Shown: positions 1-7,976 of the stretch, piece by piece
How the letters are laid out: each line of letters begins with the position of its first letter
How positions within the stretch are numbered: the stretch's first letter is position 1
Source of the DNA: JANYJJ01 sp038241115
GTDB taxonomy: Bacteria > Pseudomonadota > Gammaproteobacteria > Burkholderiales > Burkholderiaceae_C
Assembly: GCA_038241115.1 (NCBI GenBank)
Contig: JBBRGA010000057.1
Span: 1 to 20,502, forward strand
DNA: 20,502 bases
Direction of reading: 5' to 3'
Notes under the pieces: generated by a model
Database searches by the model: none
What the model saw: the letters and a program-made list of their open reading frames with translations, nothing else
Told to the model about the DNA's origin: nothing
Position numbers and translations under genes: made by a program

Positions 1-765
1 CCGATCAGCGTCGAAACAATCGGTCTTTTGTGCATCGCCGGGCACACAGTCGCCTTCGGTTTTGCGCGGGCCTTGCAGGGTCTCGATTGCGGCCCACAAC
101 AAAGCCACTTGGTGGGCGGTGTCGGAGGCGTTGTCGATGAGGCCTTTCATGGCCTGCGCCACCGGGTCGTCGCCCTGCGTGACGCCGTAGGCCGAGAAGC
201 CCATCTTGGCGGCGCTGGCCTCGCGTGCGTGTTTATTTTCGGCGTCTGCTTCGGCGGCGATGATGCGCGCCGGGTTGCCCACGGCCGTGGCACCCGGGGG
301 CACTTCTTTGGTGACGACTGCGCCCGAGCCCACGCGAGCGCCCTCGCCGACTGTGAAGCCGCCCAGGACACAAGCGTTTGCGCCGATGATGACGCCGGCC
401 CCGAGTGTCGGATGACGTTTGGCGCCTTTGACCAGCGAAGTTCCGCCCAGCGTGACGCCCTGGTAAATGGTGCAGCGGTCACCCACCTCGGCCATCTCGC
501 CGATCACCACGCCCATGCCGTGGTCGATGAAAACGGCCCGGCCGATCACCGCGCCGGGATGGATTTCTATGCCGGTAAAAAAGCGCGCCAAATGAGAGAT
601 GAAGCGCGCGGGCCAGTGCCAGCCGCTGACCCAACAGGCGTGCGACCAGCGGTGCATGAGCAACGCATGCAAGCCGGGGTAGCAGGTCAGCACTTCGAAG
701 CCAGAGCGTGCGGCCGGGTCGCGCTCCAGAATGCAGGCGATGTCTTCGCGTATGCGGTTGAACAT
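1..765 (-). CDS. cysE: Serine O-acetyltransferase CysE (3' end cut by the window)
   Basis: Transfers acetyl from acetyl-CoA to L-serine to give O-acetylserine, the first step of cysteine synthesis in the cytosol. The reverse strand is open for 255 codons from the ATG at 765 to the window edge, so the C-terminus is missing. The N-terminal helical part (about 1-65) is short, as in the compact CysE type. It is followed by a left-handed beta-helix of hexapeptide repeats (about 66-165). In the segment GIEIHPGAVIG a Glu (E67) stands where E. coli has the catalytic Asp, a substitution I recall as common in short CysE proteins. H82 in FIDHG is the expected catalytic His and H118 lies in KRHP. About 90 residues follow the beta-helix, an Ala-rich tail of the kind seen in beta-proteobacterial CysE. 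The ribosome site is weak (GAAG just before the ATG). The gene lies 29 bp downstream of the DUF1993-like gene on the same strand and may be co-transcribed with it. Confidence 0.95.
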   Translation of the reverse strand, partial: MFNRIREDIACILERDPAARSGFEVLTCYPGLHALLMHRWSHACWVSGWHWPARFISHLARFFTGIEIHPGAVIGRAVFIDHGMGVVIGEMAEVGDRCTIYQGVTLGGTSLVKGAKRHPTLGAGVIIGANACVLGGFTVGEGARVGSGAVVTKEVPPGATAVGNPARIIAAEADAENKHAREASAAKMGFSAYGVTQGDDPVAQAMKGLIDNASDTAHQVALLWAAIETLQGPRKTEGDCVPGDAQKTDCFDADR

Positions 766-794
766 GGCTTCAGTTCAAATTCAATCGAGAGCGT

Positions 795-1304
795 TCAGCT
801 GGCACCTAAAAAATCACGCTTGCCCAGTTCGACGCCGTTGTGACGCAGCAGCGCGTAGACCGTGGTGACGTGGAAGAACAAATTGGGCAGCACAAAGTGC
901 TTCAGGTAAGCCTCGCCCTTGAACTTCAAGGGTTCGCCGGCGCGGGTGGGCACTTGGACGTCTTTGTCTTCGGTGCCGTTGATTTGCGATGCGGGAACCG
1001 ACAGCAGGTAGGCAATGGTGTCGGCCAAGCGGGTTTTCAACTGGGCCACGGTGGTCTCGGTGTCTTCAAACTTGGGTGCATCGCCACCGGCCAGGCGCGC
1101 CACGCCAAATTTTGCAGAGTCGCAGGCAATTTGAATCTGGCGCGTCAGCGGCAGCATGTCAGGCGCCAAGCGGCTGGACAACAGCACCGCCACATCAAAT
1201 TTTTTAGCGACCGCATGGGCCTCGGCGGTGTCGAGCCAGACCGACACGTTGCCCAGCATCTTCACAAAGATGGGCACGCTGGCCGAGTGCATGGTGATAG
1301 ACAT
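795..1304 (-). CDS. DUF1993 family protein
   Basis: A 169-residue soluble protein of the DUF1993 type, recognised from its opening (MSITMHSASVPIFVKMLGN) and its end (HVTTVYALLRHNGVELGKRD). The family is predicted to form a helical bundle resembling DinB/YfiT-like folds; no reaction is established. I chose the ATG at 1304 because AGGAG lies 6 bases upstream. An earlier in-frame start at 1340 would place this ribosome site inside the coding region. There is no signal peptide or membrane segment. It is divergent from the 2-hydroxyacid dehydrogenase gene (124 bp between starts) and lies 29 bp upstream of cysE. The family call is fairly secure; the function is unknown. Confidence 0.85.
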   Translation of the reverse strand: MSITMHSASVPIFVKMLGNVSVWLDTAEAHAVAKKFDVAVLLSSRLAPDMLPLTRQIQIACDSAKFGVARLAGGDAPKFEDTETTVAQLKTRLADTIAYLLSVPASQINGTEDKDVQVPTRAGEPLKFKGEAYLKHFVLPNLFFHVTTVYALLRHNGVELGKRDFLGAS

Positions 1305-1428
1305 ATAGATCTCCTGAAGTGCGGGTTGCTTGATAGCCAATGATGCTACCGCTTACCGTTTTGCGGGCAGTGGCCCGGGCTGCGGCAGGCACAATCGAAC
1401 CCCTCCCCTGAGGCTGCGCCCAAACACC

Positions 1429-2436
1429 GTGAACATCATCATTCTTGACGACTACCAAGACGCCGTTCGCAAGCTGCGCTGCGCTGCGACGATGGAGTCT
1501 TTGAACGCCAAAGTTTTCACCAATACCGTCAAAGGCATCGGCCAACTCTCGGTTCGCCTGCGCGATGCCGAGGTGCTGGTGTTGATACGCGAGCGCACCC
1601 ACATGCCGCGCCAGTTACTGGAAAAACTGCCCAAGCTCAAGCTGATTTCGCAAACCGGCAAGGCCGGGGCGCACATCGATATCGAGGCATGCACGCGCTT
1701 GGGCATCGCCGTGGCCGAGGGCGTGGGCTCGCCGGTTGCGCCAGCCGAGTTGACCTGGGCGCTGATCATGTCGGCGATGCGCCGACTGCCGCAATACATC
1801 GGCAACCTCAAGCACGGTGCTTGGCAGCAAGCGGGTTTGAAGTCAGGTTCCATGCCAGCGAATTTCGGGGTCGGAATGGTGCTCAAAGGCAAGACCCTGG
1901 GCGTTTGGGGCTACGGAAAAATCGGCCAGTTGGTGGCGGGTTTTGGCAAGGCCTTTGGCATGCACGTGATCGTTTGGGGCAGCGAAGAATCACGCGCCAA
2001 AGCGCGCGCAGACGGTCACTTGGCAGCGCCCAACTGTCAGACTTTTTTCGAGGCGTGCGACGTGCTGAGTCTGCACCTGCGGCTGTCGGACAGCACACGT
2101 GCCATCGTCACGCTGGAGTCACTGTCGCGCATGAAGCCCACCGCGCTGTTCGTGAACACCTCGCGCGCCGAACTGGTGGAAGAAGGCGCACTGGTGTCGG
2201 CACTGAACCGCGGCCGACCTGGCTTGGCGGCGGTGGATGTGTTCGACACCGAACCCATCATGCAAGGCCAGCCGCTGCTGCGTTTGGAGAACGCCGTGTG
2301 CACGCCGCACATCGGCTATGTCGAACAAGAAAGCTACGAGCTTTATTTCAGCGCCGCGTTTGACAACATCGTCAATTTCATGAACGGCACGCCGACCCAC
2401 ATCGTCAACCCGGATGCGTTGAAAGTCATCCGTTGA
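1429..2436 (+). CDS. D-isomer-specific 2-hydroxyacid dehydrogenase
   Basis: A 335-residue NAD(P)-dependent oxidoreductase interconverting a 2-oxoacid and a D-2-hydroxyacid; the substrate cannot be told from sequence. It has an N-terminal substrate-domain half (about 1-100), a Rossmann domain with GYGKIG at 161-166, and the family's catalytic Arg246 (NTSRAEL), Glu275 (FDTEP) and His294 (TPHIGY). All three catalytic positions are intact. A GTG start at 1429 is chosen because NIIILDDYQ, the first beta-strand typical of the family, follows at once; the open frame extends upstream to 1330 but with no family-like sequence. The ribosome site is weak. Its TGA overlaps the start of the MFS gene, so it is probably the first gene of a four-gene operon with that transporter and the chrA pair. 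This suggests a link to handling a metabolite rather than housekeeping glyoxylate or phosphoglycerate reduction, but that is inference. Confidence 0.9.
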   Translation: MNIIILDDYQDAVRKLRCAATMESLNAKVFTNTVKGIGQLSVRLRDAEVLVLIRERTHMPRQLLEKLPKLKLISQTGKAGAHIDIEACTRLGIAVAEGVGSPVAPAELTWALIMSAMRRLPQYIGNLKHGAWQQAGLKSGSMPANFGVGMVLKGKTLGVWGYGKIGQLVAGFGKAFGMHVIVWGSEESRAKARADGHLAAPNCQTFFEACDVLSLHLRLSDSTRAIVTLESLSRMKPTALFVNTSRAELVEEGALVSALNRGRPGLAAVDVFDTEPIMQGQPLLRLENAVCTPHIGYVEQESYELYFSAAFDNIVNFMNGTPTHIVNPDALKVIR

Positions 2437-3608
2437 CTGAGGCCTCAGAGCCGAGCGGTTTGGTCAAAGCCAAGTGGGCCTTGCTGGTGGGCAACTTCGC
2501 CATCGGCACCGGCGTGATGGCCACGGCCGGCACCTTGAACAACCTGTCCCAGTCGCTGGATGTCAGCCTGCCGGTGGCCGGACAGCTGATTGCCATCGCA
2601 GCGGTGGTGATGGCCTTTGGCGCGCCGCTGATGGCGGGCTGGGTGTCGGGCTTTGACCGCCGCCGGTTGCTGATGTGGAGCTTGGTCTGGTACGCCGTGG
2701 GCCACGCCCTGTGTGCGTTGATGCCCAGCTACGCCACGCTGTGGCCGGTGCGTGCAGCAACGGTTCTAGCGGCAGCGGTGTTCACTCCGCAAGCCGCCGC
2801 GGCCATTGGTTTCATGGCACCGTCCGCGCAACGCGGCAGCAGCATCGCATTCATTTTTTTAGGCTGGTCGGTGGCCTCGGTGGCGGGCATCCCGCTGTCA
2901 GCCTGGTTGGGTGAAACGCAGGGTTGGCGAGTGGCGTTCTGGGTGGTCGCCGGTGTCTCGGCGCTGGCCGCCGTGTTGGTTTTTTGGGCTTTGCCTGACG
3001 GTGTGAAACCAGCGGCGCTCAGCCTGCGCGCCTGGAAGGGCGTGTTCACCCACCCGGTATTGATGGCCATGGTGGGCGTGACGGCGTTGCAAGCCGCTGG
3101 CCAGTTCACTTTGTTTTCTTACTTTGCGCCTTACTACAAGCAAGTGTTGGGCGTCAGCCCCGGTCAGCTCACCTTGCTGTTCGTTTGGTTTGGCGCATTT
3201 GGCTTGTTGGGCAACTTGTTGTTGGCGCGCTTTATCGACCGCTTGGGCATCAACAAGGCGGTCTTCGTCACGCTGGGTCTGGTGGCAGTCAGCCTGTTGT
3301 TTTGGCCGCTGGCCAGCAGCTTGACGGCAACCGCAGTGCTGTTGGTTCCATGGGCCCTGGGTTGTTTCTCGGCCAACTCGGCGCAACAAGCGCGACTGGG
3401 CACCGCGGCACCGGCGCTGGCGTCGGCCTTGCTGGCATTGAACTCATCGGCCATGTACCTGGGCCAAGCCATAGGCGCGTCCAGCGGAGGTTGGCTGCTC
3501 AGCCACGGCGGCTTCGGGCCGTTGAACTGGGTCAGCCTGGTGGGCGTGCTGGCCGCCATGGCGCTGAGCGTGTGGGTGGCGCGGCAACCAGCGGTGGCAA
3601 GGGCATGA
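2433..3608 (+). CDS. MFS transporter
   Basis: A 391-residue inner-membrane secondary transporter of the major facilitator superfamily, with about twelve hydrophobic segments running from residue 12 to the C-terminus. The loop after the second helix (GWVSGFDRRRLLMW) matches the MFS motif-A region, and the overall look is that of AraJ/YdhP-like drug or sugar effluxers; the substrate is unknown. The start is a TTG at 2433 that overlaps the TGA of the preceding dehydrogenase, with GAAAG about 8 bases upstream. No ATG or GTG lies closer to the first membrane helix without removing part of it, though a second TTG at 2460 is possible. Its own TGA overlaps the ATG of the chrA half-gene. Translational coupling along the operon is likely. 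Confidence 0.9.
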   Translation: MTEASEPSGLVKAKWALLVGNFAIGTGVMATAGTLNNLSQSLDVSLPVAGQLIAIAAVVMAFGAPLMAGWVSGFDRRRLLMWSLVWYAVGHALCALMPSYATLWPVRAATVLAAAVFTPQAAAAIGFMAPSAQRGSSIAFIFLGWSVASVAGIPLSAWLGETQGWRVAFWVVAGVSALAAVLVFWALPDGVKPAALSLRAWKGVFTHPVLMAMVGVTALQAAGQFTLFSYFAPYYKQVLGVSPGQLTLLFVWFGAFGLLGNLLLARFIDRLGINKAVFVTLGLVAVSLLFWPLASSLTATAVLLVPWALGCFSANSAQQARLGTAAPALASALLALNSSAMYLGQAIGASSGGWLLSHGGFGPLNWVSLVGVLAAMALSVWVARQPAVARA

Positions 3609-4354
3609 GCACGCCTCAGACTGCCGCCCGGTCCGAAACCGCACCCGCGACCGCACTTGCGACCACACCCGAAACCGCAGATCACCCGACAACCAAACCC
3701 GCGACTCAACAAGCGGGCCAACCTACGTCTGAACCCGTGCCTGAACCCGTGCAGCTGTCCCCCAGCAATGCGCGGCCGCGGTCATTGACGGATATTTTTC
3801 TCACCTTCAACGCTTTGGCCTTGCAGGGATTTGGCGGCGTGTTGCCGGTGGCGCAGCGCGTGTTGGTGGAGCAAAGACGTTGGCTGTCGAAGGCGCAGTT
3901 TGTCGAGATGCTGTCCATCGGCCAAATTTTGCCGGGGCCAAATATTGTTAATTTGTCGTTGATGGTGGGCGACCGCCACTTCGGTTGGCGCGGCGCGCTG
4001 GCGGCCTTGGGCGGCATGCTGCTGTTGCCGCTGGTGCTCGTGTTGATGCTCACGGCTTTGTACACACAGTTTGCCCAAAACACCATGGTGAGCGGCGCGC
4101 TGCGCGGCATGGGCGCGGTGGCAGCGGGGCTGATTCTGGCCACCGGAGTCAAACTGCTGAGCAGCTTGAAAACCAATGTCCTGGGCCTGCCGGTTTGCCT
4201 GGTTCTGGCTGCCCTGACCTTTGTGGCCGTGGCGTGGATGCGCTGGCCTTTGGTGTGGGTGCTGTTGGGACTGGGCGGTGCGGCGGTGGCGGCTGCATGG
4301 CGGCGCTGGAGGTTGCTGAGTCAACAGCAGCTTCAACAAGCTGGCACGCCGTGA
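3605..4354 (+). CDS. chrA: ChrA-type chromate transporter, N-terminal half-size subunit
   Basis: A 249-residue short-chain member of the CHR (chromate ion transporter) family. CHR proteins export chromate, a sulfate analogue, across the inner membrane. Residues 60-249 form one CHR domain with the signature GFGGVLPVAQ...WLSKAQF...GQILPGPN followed by four to five hydrophobic segments. The ATG at 3605 overlaps the TGA of the MFS gene. Residues 1-58 are an unusual Thr/Ala/Pro/Glu-rich, probably disordered extension. It includes the tetrapeptide duplication EPVPEPV, encoded by an exact 12-bp tandem repeat at 3729-3752. Its GTG-overlapped neighbour supplies the second CHR domain, and the pair probably forms a heterodimer equivalent to one full-length ChrA. 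Actual chromate resistance is not proven; short-chain CHR pairs can have other or unknown substrates. Confidence 0.88.
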   Translation: MSTPQTAARSETAPATALATTPETADHPTTKPATQQAGQPTSEPVPEPVQLSPSNARPRSLTDIFLTFNALALQGFGGVLPVAQRVLVEQRRWLSKAQFVEMLSIGQILPGPNIVNLSLMVGDRHFGWRGALAALGGMLLLPLVLVLMLTALYTQFAQNTMVSGALRGMGAVAAGLILATGVKLLSSLKTNVLGLPVCLVLAALTFVAVAWMRWPLVWVLLGLGGAAVAAAWRRWRLLSQQQLQQAGTP

Positions 4355-4887
4355 ACCTGCAAAACGCTGCCGACCTGTGGGCGCTGTTCAATCACTTTGT
4401 GATGCTCAGCTTGCTGGCCGTGGGAGGTGCCATCACCACCGCACCCGACATGCACCGCTTCATGGTCACAGAGCATCAATGGCTGACCGATGCGCAGTTC
4501 AACGCGTCCATCGCCATCGCGCAGGCGGCACCTGGCCCCAATGTGCTGTTCGTCGCGGTGCTGGGCTGGAACGCCGGTGGCAGCTGGGGCGCTTTTGCGG
4601 CGATGACGGGCATCTTGTTGCCCTCCACCGTGGTGTCGCTGTGGGCGACGCGCTGGGCGGCGCAGCGCAGAGAGTCTCGCGGTGTGCGCGCCTTCACCAG
4701 CGGCATGGCACCCATCACCTTGGGTTTGATCGTGGCCACCGGCTGGTTGCTCACCGCTCCGACGCACGGCAACTTGGGCGCGCTGGCTCTGGTGGCCGTC
4801 ACGGTGGGACTGATGCTGAAAACCAAGCTCAGCCCGATGTGGCTGATTGCGGGGGGTGCGGCAGTGGGCGCGCTCGGGGGAATTTGA
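4351..4887 (+). CDS. chrA: ChrA-type chromate transporter, C-terminal half-size subunit
   Basis: A 178-residue second CHR domain, membrane-embedded throughout, with the matching signature (MLSLLAVGGAITTAPDM, WLTDAQF, AIAQAAPGPN). The GTG at 4351 overlaps the TGA of the first half (GTGA), which is typical of co-translated short-chain CHR pairs. An in-frame ATG at 4297 would give 18 extra residues inside the upstream gene, but these are not hydrophobic or family-like, so GTG is preferred. It is the last gene of the operon. The next gene is convergent, ending 90 bp away at 4977. The two subunits resemble each other around the PGPN motif, as expected for an ancestral duplication with opposite membrane topology. 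Confidence 0.87.
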   Translation: MNLQNAADLWALFNHFVMLSLLAVGGAITTAPDMHRFMVTEHQWLTDAQFNASIAIAQAAPGPNVLFVAVLGWNAGGSWGAFAAMTGILLPSTVVSLWATRWAAQRRESRGVRAFTSGMAPITLGLIVATGWLLTAPTHGNLGALALVAVTVGLMLKTKLSPMWLIAGGAAVGALGGI

Positions 4888-4976
4888 GGGCGACGGGTTT
4901 GAGGTGCTTGCGGCTTCTGAAGCGCCAGGGCGCTTGGGTCAAGCTGAACAGCCAGACAAGCGTTCGGCAATGCGCG

Positions 4977-6890
4977 TTAAAACCGCGAAGTCACATAAAC
5001 CGTGCCGTCTTCCTTTTGGGTGCTGACGTCGTTTGACGCGTTGCGCGCCAGCCGAATCATGTGCGAGTTGCTGCTCAAGATTTCGGCGACAAAGCCACTC
5101 ACACCGCGCGCCATGGCGTGGGCTTTCATGGCTTGCTGCATGGCGCTGGCCAAACCGCAGCCTTGCCAATCGGGGTGCACCATGAAGGCCGTTTCTGCCA
5201 GGTTGGTGGAAGGGTTGACGAAGTAGCAGGCCTGCGCCACAACGATGGGCGCTTCGCGCGGGCCAGTGGCCGCCACAAAGGCCACCTCGTCTTCAAAGTT
5301 CACATTGCAAAGGCGCTGCACCTCTTTGTTGGACAAGCCGCGCACTTTGCGAAAAAAGCGCGTGTACACGTCGCTGTCTGACAGCTGGTGAAACAGCACT
5401 CGGATCGCCTCGGCGTCCACCGATGTGGCGGGGCGCAGCAACACGCTGCGCTGGTCTTTCAGCGTCACGGTTTTTTCGTCTTCCACCGCATAAGCGCGCA
5501 TGTTTTTCAAAACCTGCTCGGGCTGCACATAGCCCAAGGCTTTGGCTTCGTCGAACAAGGCCGCACGAAAGTTGGGATGAGCCACCGCGATCAAAGCCAA
5601 GGCGCGTTCGGTGATCGACTTGCCAAACAAATAGGCAATGCCGAACTCGGTGATGACGTAGTGCACATCGGTGCGCGCCACGGTGACGCCCTCGCCGGGG
5701 CGCAGCACCGCGCGTATGCGCGACACCGACAAATCGTCGTCTGTGGAGGCCAGGCAAATGATGGGTTTGCCGCCAACCGAGCGCGCCGCACCTCGCAAAA
5801 ACTCACCCTGCGCCGCCAGGCCGCCGTAAAAATTGCCGTTGAACTGATCGGCGCACACTTGCCCCGTCAGGTCGATCGCGAAGGCCTGCGTGACCGACAC
5901 CATCTTGTGCTGCGCCGCGATCACGTCTGCATCGCACACCGCGTCGATGGGCTGAAAGCTGAACAGCGGATTGCGGTCTATCAAGTCGTAAAGCCGCTTC
6001 GTGCCCATCGCAAAACTGGCCACAATTTTGTGCGGCTGCTGCGTCTTGCGTTTGCCGGTGAGCGCGCCGCTCTCCAGCAAGGGAATGACGGCGTCGGTGA
6101 TCACATCCGAGTGAATGCCGATGTCTTTTCGGTCGACCAAATATTTGAGCGCCTCATTCGTCACGCGGCCCAAACCAATTTGCAGCGTGGCGCCGTCTTC
6201 GATGATGGTGCTGATGTAGCGCGCGATTTGCGCCATGGCCTCGGCTGGTGCCTGGTGCACGTACTCGAGCACCGGCGTGTCTACAGGCACTAGAAAATCG
6301 ATGCGGCTGATGTGCAGATGCGAGTCGCCCATCGAGCGCGGCATGGCGGGGTTGACCTCGGCCATCACCAGCTTGGCGCTGTTTACCGCAGCCGCGACCA
6401 CGTCCACCGACACGCCCAGACTCACGTAGCCAAACTCGTCGGGCAACGACACTTGAATGAGCGCCACATCCACCGCAATGCGGCCTTTGGCCATCATCTC
6501 GGGCACGCGCGCGATCGACATCGGCACGTACTGCGCCAAGCCTTGGCGCACGGCAGCGATCATGTCCTGGCCGACAAAAAACGTGCGGTGCTGGAAGTGC
6601 GTGGTGGCGTTGCCGGCGGCGTCATGCGGCACGGCGTGGTCGGTCAAAAAGTGCAGCAACTCAACGTCTGCCGGCCACTTGGGCAAGGCTTCCAAAGCGG
6701 CCACCAGGATGCGCGGCGTTGCACAAGCTGTGCCTACAAAAACATGGTCGCCGTTCTTGATTTTCAGCGCCGCCTCATGGGCCGTGATCAGCTTGTCGGC
6801 GTGGGCATTCAGCAAGGGATGCAAGCCGTCCCTCGAGTCGGGGTTGAGGGGCTTGTTGATGGGAAAGAGCTTTCTGAAAGCACTGAACAT
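4977..6890 (-). CDS. Acetyl-CoA hydrolase/CoA-transferase family protein fused to a GNAT acetyltransferase domain
   Basis: A 637-residue cytosolic fusion. Residues about 25-470 are an acetyl-CoA hydrolase / 4-hydroxybutyrate CoA-transferase-like unit (GDHVFVG, VALIQVSLPDEFGYVSLG, LQIGLGRVTNEAL, GIHSDVITD, YVITEFGIAYLFGKS). Residues about 484-630 are a GNAT domain with the acetyl-CoA loop DWQGCGLAS at about 574-582. The architecture is a known family often annotated as bifunctional. By analogy with Pat-type proteins it may couple acyl-CoA sensing to protein or small-molecule acetylation, but that is inference. At the position where this CoA-transferase family carries its catalytic Glu (in the HTE/HSE motif), this protein has Asp262 (GIHSD). 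The ATG at 6890 is preferred over a TTG at 6905 because GGAG lies 9 bases upstream of it and the TTG would include that site. It lies 89 bp downstream of the short transglutaminase gene on the same strand, with no clear terminator between. Confidence 0.9.
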   Translation of the reverse strand: MFSAFRKLFPINKPLNPDSRDGLHPLLNAHADKLITAHEAALKIKNGDHVFVGTACATPRILVAALEALPKWPADVELLHFLTDHAVPHDAAGNATTHFQHRTFFVGQDMIAAVRQGLAQYVPMSIARVPEMMAKGRIAVDVALIQVSLPDEFGYVSLGVSVDVVAAAVNSAKLVMAEVNPAMPRSMGDSHLHISRIDFLVPVDTPVLEYVHQAPAEAMAQIARYISTIIEDGATLQIGLGRVTNEALKYLVDRKDIGIHSDVITDAVIPLLESGALTGKRKTQQPHKIVASFAMGTKRLYDLIDRNPLFSFQPIDAVCDADVIAAQHKMVSVTQAFAIDLTGQVCADQFNGNFYGGLAAQGEFLRGAARSVGGKPIICLASTDDDLSVSRIRAVLRPGEGVTVARTDVHYVITEFGIAYLFGKSITERALALIAVAHPNFRAALFDEAKALGYVQPEQVLKNMRAYAVEDEKTVTLKDQRSVLLRPATSVDAEAIRVLFHQLSDSDVYTRFFRKVRGLSNKEVQRLCNVNFEDEVAFVAATGPREAPIVVAQACYFVNPSTNLAETAFMVHPDWQGCGLASAMQQAMKAHAMARGVSGFVAEILSSNSHMIRLARNASNDVSTQKEDGTVYVTSRF

Positions 6891-6979
6891 GGACTTCTTC
6901 TCCAATCAAGGACGAGCGCGTGCAACGGGGGGAGCCTGTGCTGGATGATGCAGCGCAAAAGAGCCGGTGCGGTGTCCCG

Positions 6980-7924
6980 TCAATCGGCAGGCACCACGCT
7001 CACCCGCACGCGCATGCTTTGCGATCCACCGCCCAGGATGACGCCGCGCAGCGGCACCACGTCGGCAAAGTCGGCACCCCACGCCAGAGTGATGTAGCGC
7101 GTGTCGGCAAGCTGGTTGTTGGTCGGGTCGAACTCGATCCAACCGCATCCGGGCGCATAGGCCGCCACCCAGGCATGGGATGCATCCACACCCATCAAGC
7201 GCGGCTGGCCGGCTGGTGGGTCAGTGAGCAAATAGCCTGACACATAACGCGCAGGCAAACCGTGCGCGCGCAGACACGCCAGCATCAGGTGCGCGAAGTC
7301 CTGGCACACACCGCGGCGCTGCTGCAGCACTTCGTCAACCGAGGTGCTCACCGTGGTCACGCCCGATTCAAATTCAAAGTCGTGGTGGATGCGGTGCATC
7401 AAATCAAGCACCGCGGACATCCAGTGGCGCTGAGCCTGGAACGAGGTTGCGGCGTACGCGCGGGCCGCCTCCGACAGAGGCACCAGTGGTGTGGCTTCTG
7501 CCAGGCTGAGTGCCGCCAGATCATCGGCGTGCTGCAGCAAGTTCAGCGACTCGCGCACCGACTCCCACGGCAAGTCGGGCCCCGCCAACAAGGTGTCCGC
7601 CTGTGCGGCAAGTTTTGCGGTGGAACCGCACACATCGCGGTCAGCCACCTCCACGGTGCACTGCATGCGCACGCTGAGAACGCGGTGCGCGCCGTGCAAA
7701 CCAAAGTGAGTCACGGTGTTGCCAAAGCTGTCGCGCGCGTCGTGACGCTCATCGGGCGGCGGCTCGATGTGTATCGCCTGCTGAAGCAGCGTTTGCCACG
7801 GCAGGCCACGCGGCGTCAGCCGCGCCAACTGCCACGATTGCGACACCGGCGCGGTGTAGACGTAGCGCGTTTCGTGCTCGATGTGATAGCGGGCGGTGAT
7901 CATGTTCAACGAGGTGGCAGTCAT
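6980..7924 (-). CDS. Transglutaminase-like cysteine peptidase-fold protein (short form)
   Basis: A 314-residue soluble protein with a bacterial transglutaminase N-terminal beta domain (about 8-100; YHIEHETRYVYTAPVSQSW) and a transglutaminase core. All three catalytic positions are present: Cys207 in RRGVCQDFAH, His250 in DASHAW and Asp266 in EFDPTN. Proteins of this fold hydrolyse or form amide bonds; the substrate is not known. There is no signal peptide, so it is probably cytosolic. The ATG at 7924 is used; a second ATG at 7903 (MITARYH) is equally close to the conserved start, and neither has a strong ribosome site. It is the last gene of the second cluster unit, 41 bp downstream of the ATP-grasp/alpha-E fusion. 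That spacing and the family's known neighbours suggest it acts on the product of the fusion enzyme, either by processing it or by transferring it. Confidence 0.9.
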   Translation of the reverse strand: MTATSLNMITARYHIEHETRYVYTAPVSQSWQLARLTPRGLPWQTLLQQAIHIEPPPDERHDARDSFGNTVTHFGLHGAHRVLSVRMQCTVEVADRDVCGSTAKLAAQADTLLAGPDLPWESVRESLNLLQHADDLAALSLAEATPLVPLSEAARAYAATSFQAQRHWMSAVLDLMHRIHHDFEFESGVTTVSTSVDEVLQQRRGVCQDFAHLMLACLRAHGLPARYVSGYLLTDPPAGQPRLMGVDASHAWVAAYAPGCGWIEFDPTNNQLADTRYITLAWGADFADVVPLRGVILGGGSQSMRVRVSVVPAD

Positions 7925-7934
7925 GGAGCCAAAC

Positions 7935-7976
7935 GAGTCAGGCCAAAGGAGTCAGGCAAAGAGAGTCAGGCCACCA
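7935..7976. repeat. Three 14-bp direct repeats across a gene junction
   Basis: The motif GAGTCAGG starts at 7935, 7949 and 7963, an exact 14-bp period, with similar CCAAAG-like filler between copies. The stop codon of the ATP-grasp/alpha-E gene (read on the minus strand, 7966-7968) lies in the first copy met in the coding direction. Each copy carries the same CCTGACTC, so the stop triplet is repeated in the 41-bp spacer. It probably arose by local slippage duplication. It does not look like an operator or terminator. Confidence 0.75.

Noticed and set aside
4921..4934. Palindrome AGCGCCAGGGCGCT between the convergent chrA and CoA-transferase/GNAT genes
   Set aside because: The usable stem is only 5 bp with a 4-base loop and no T-run follows on either strand, so it is not convincing as a terminator.
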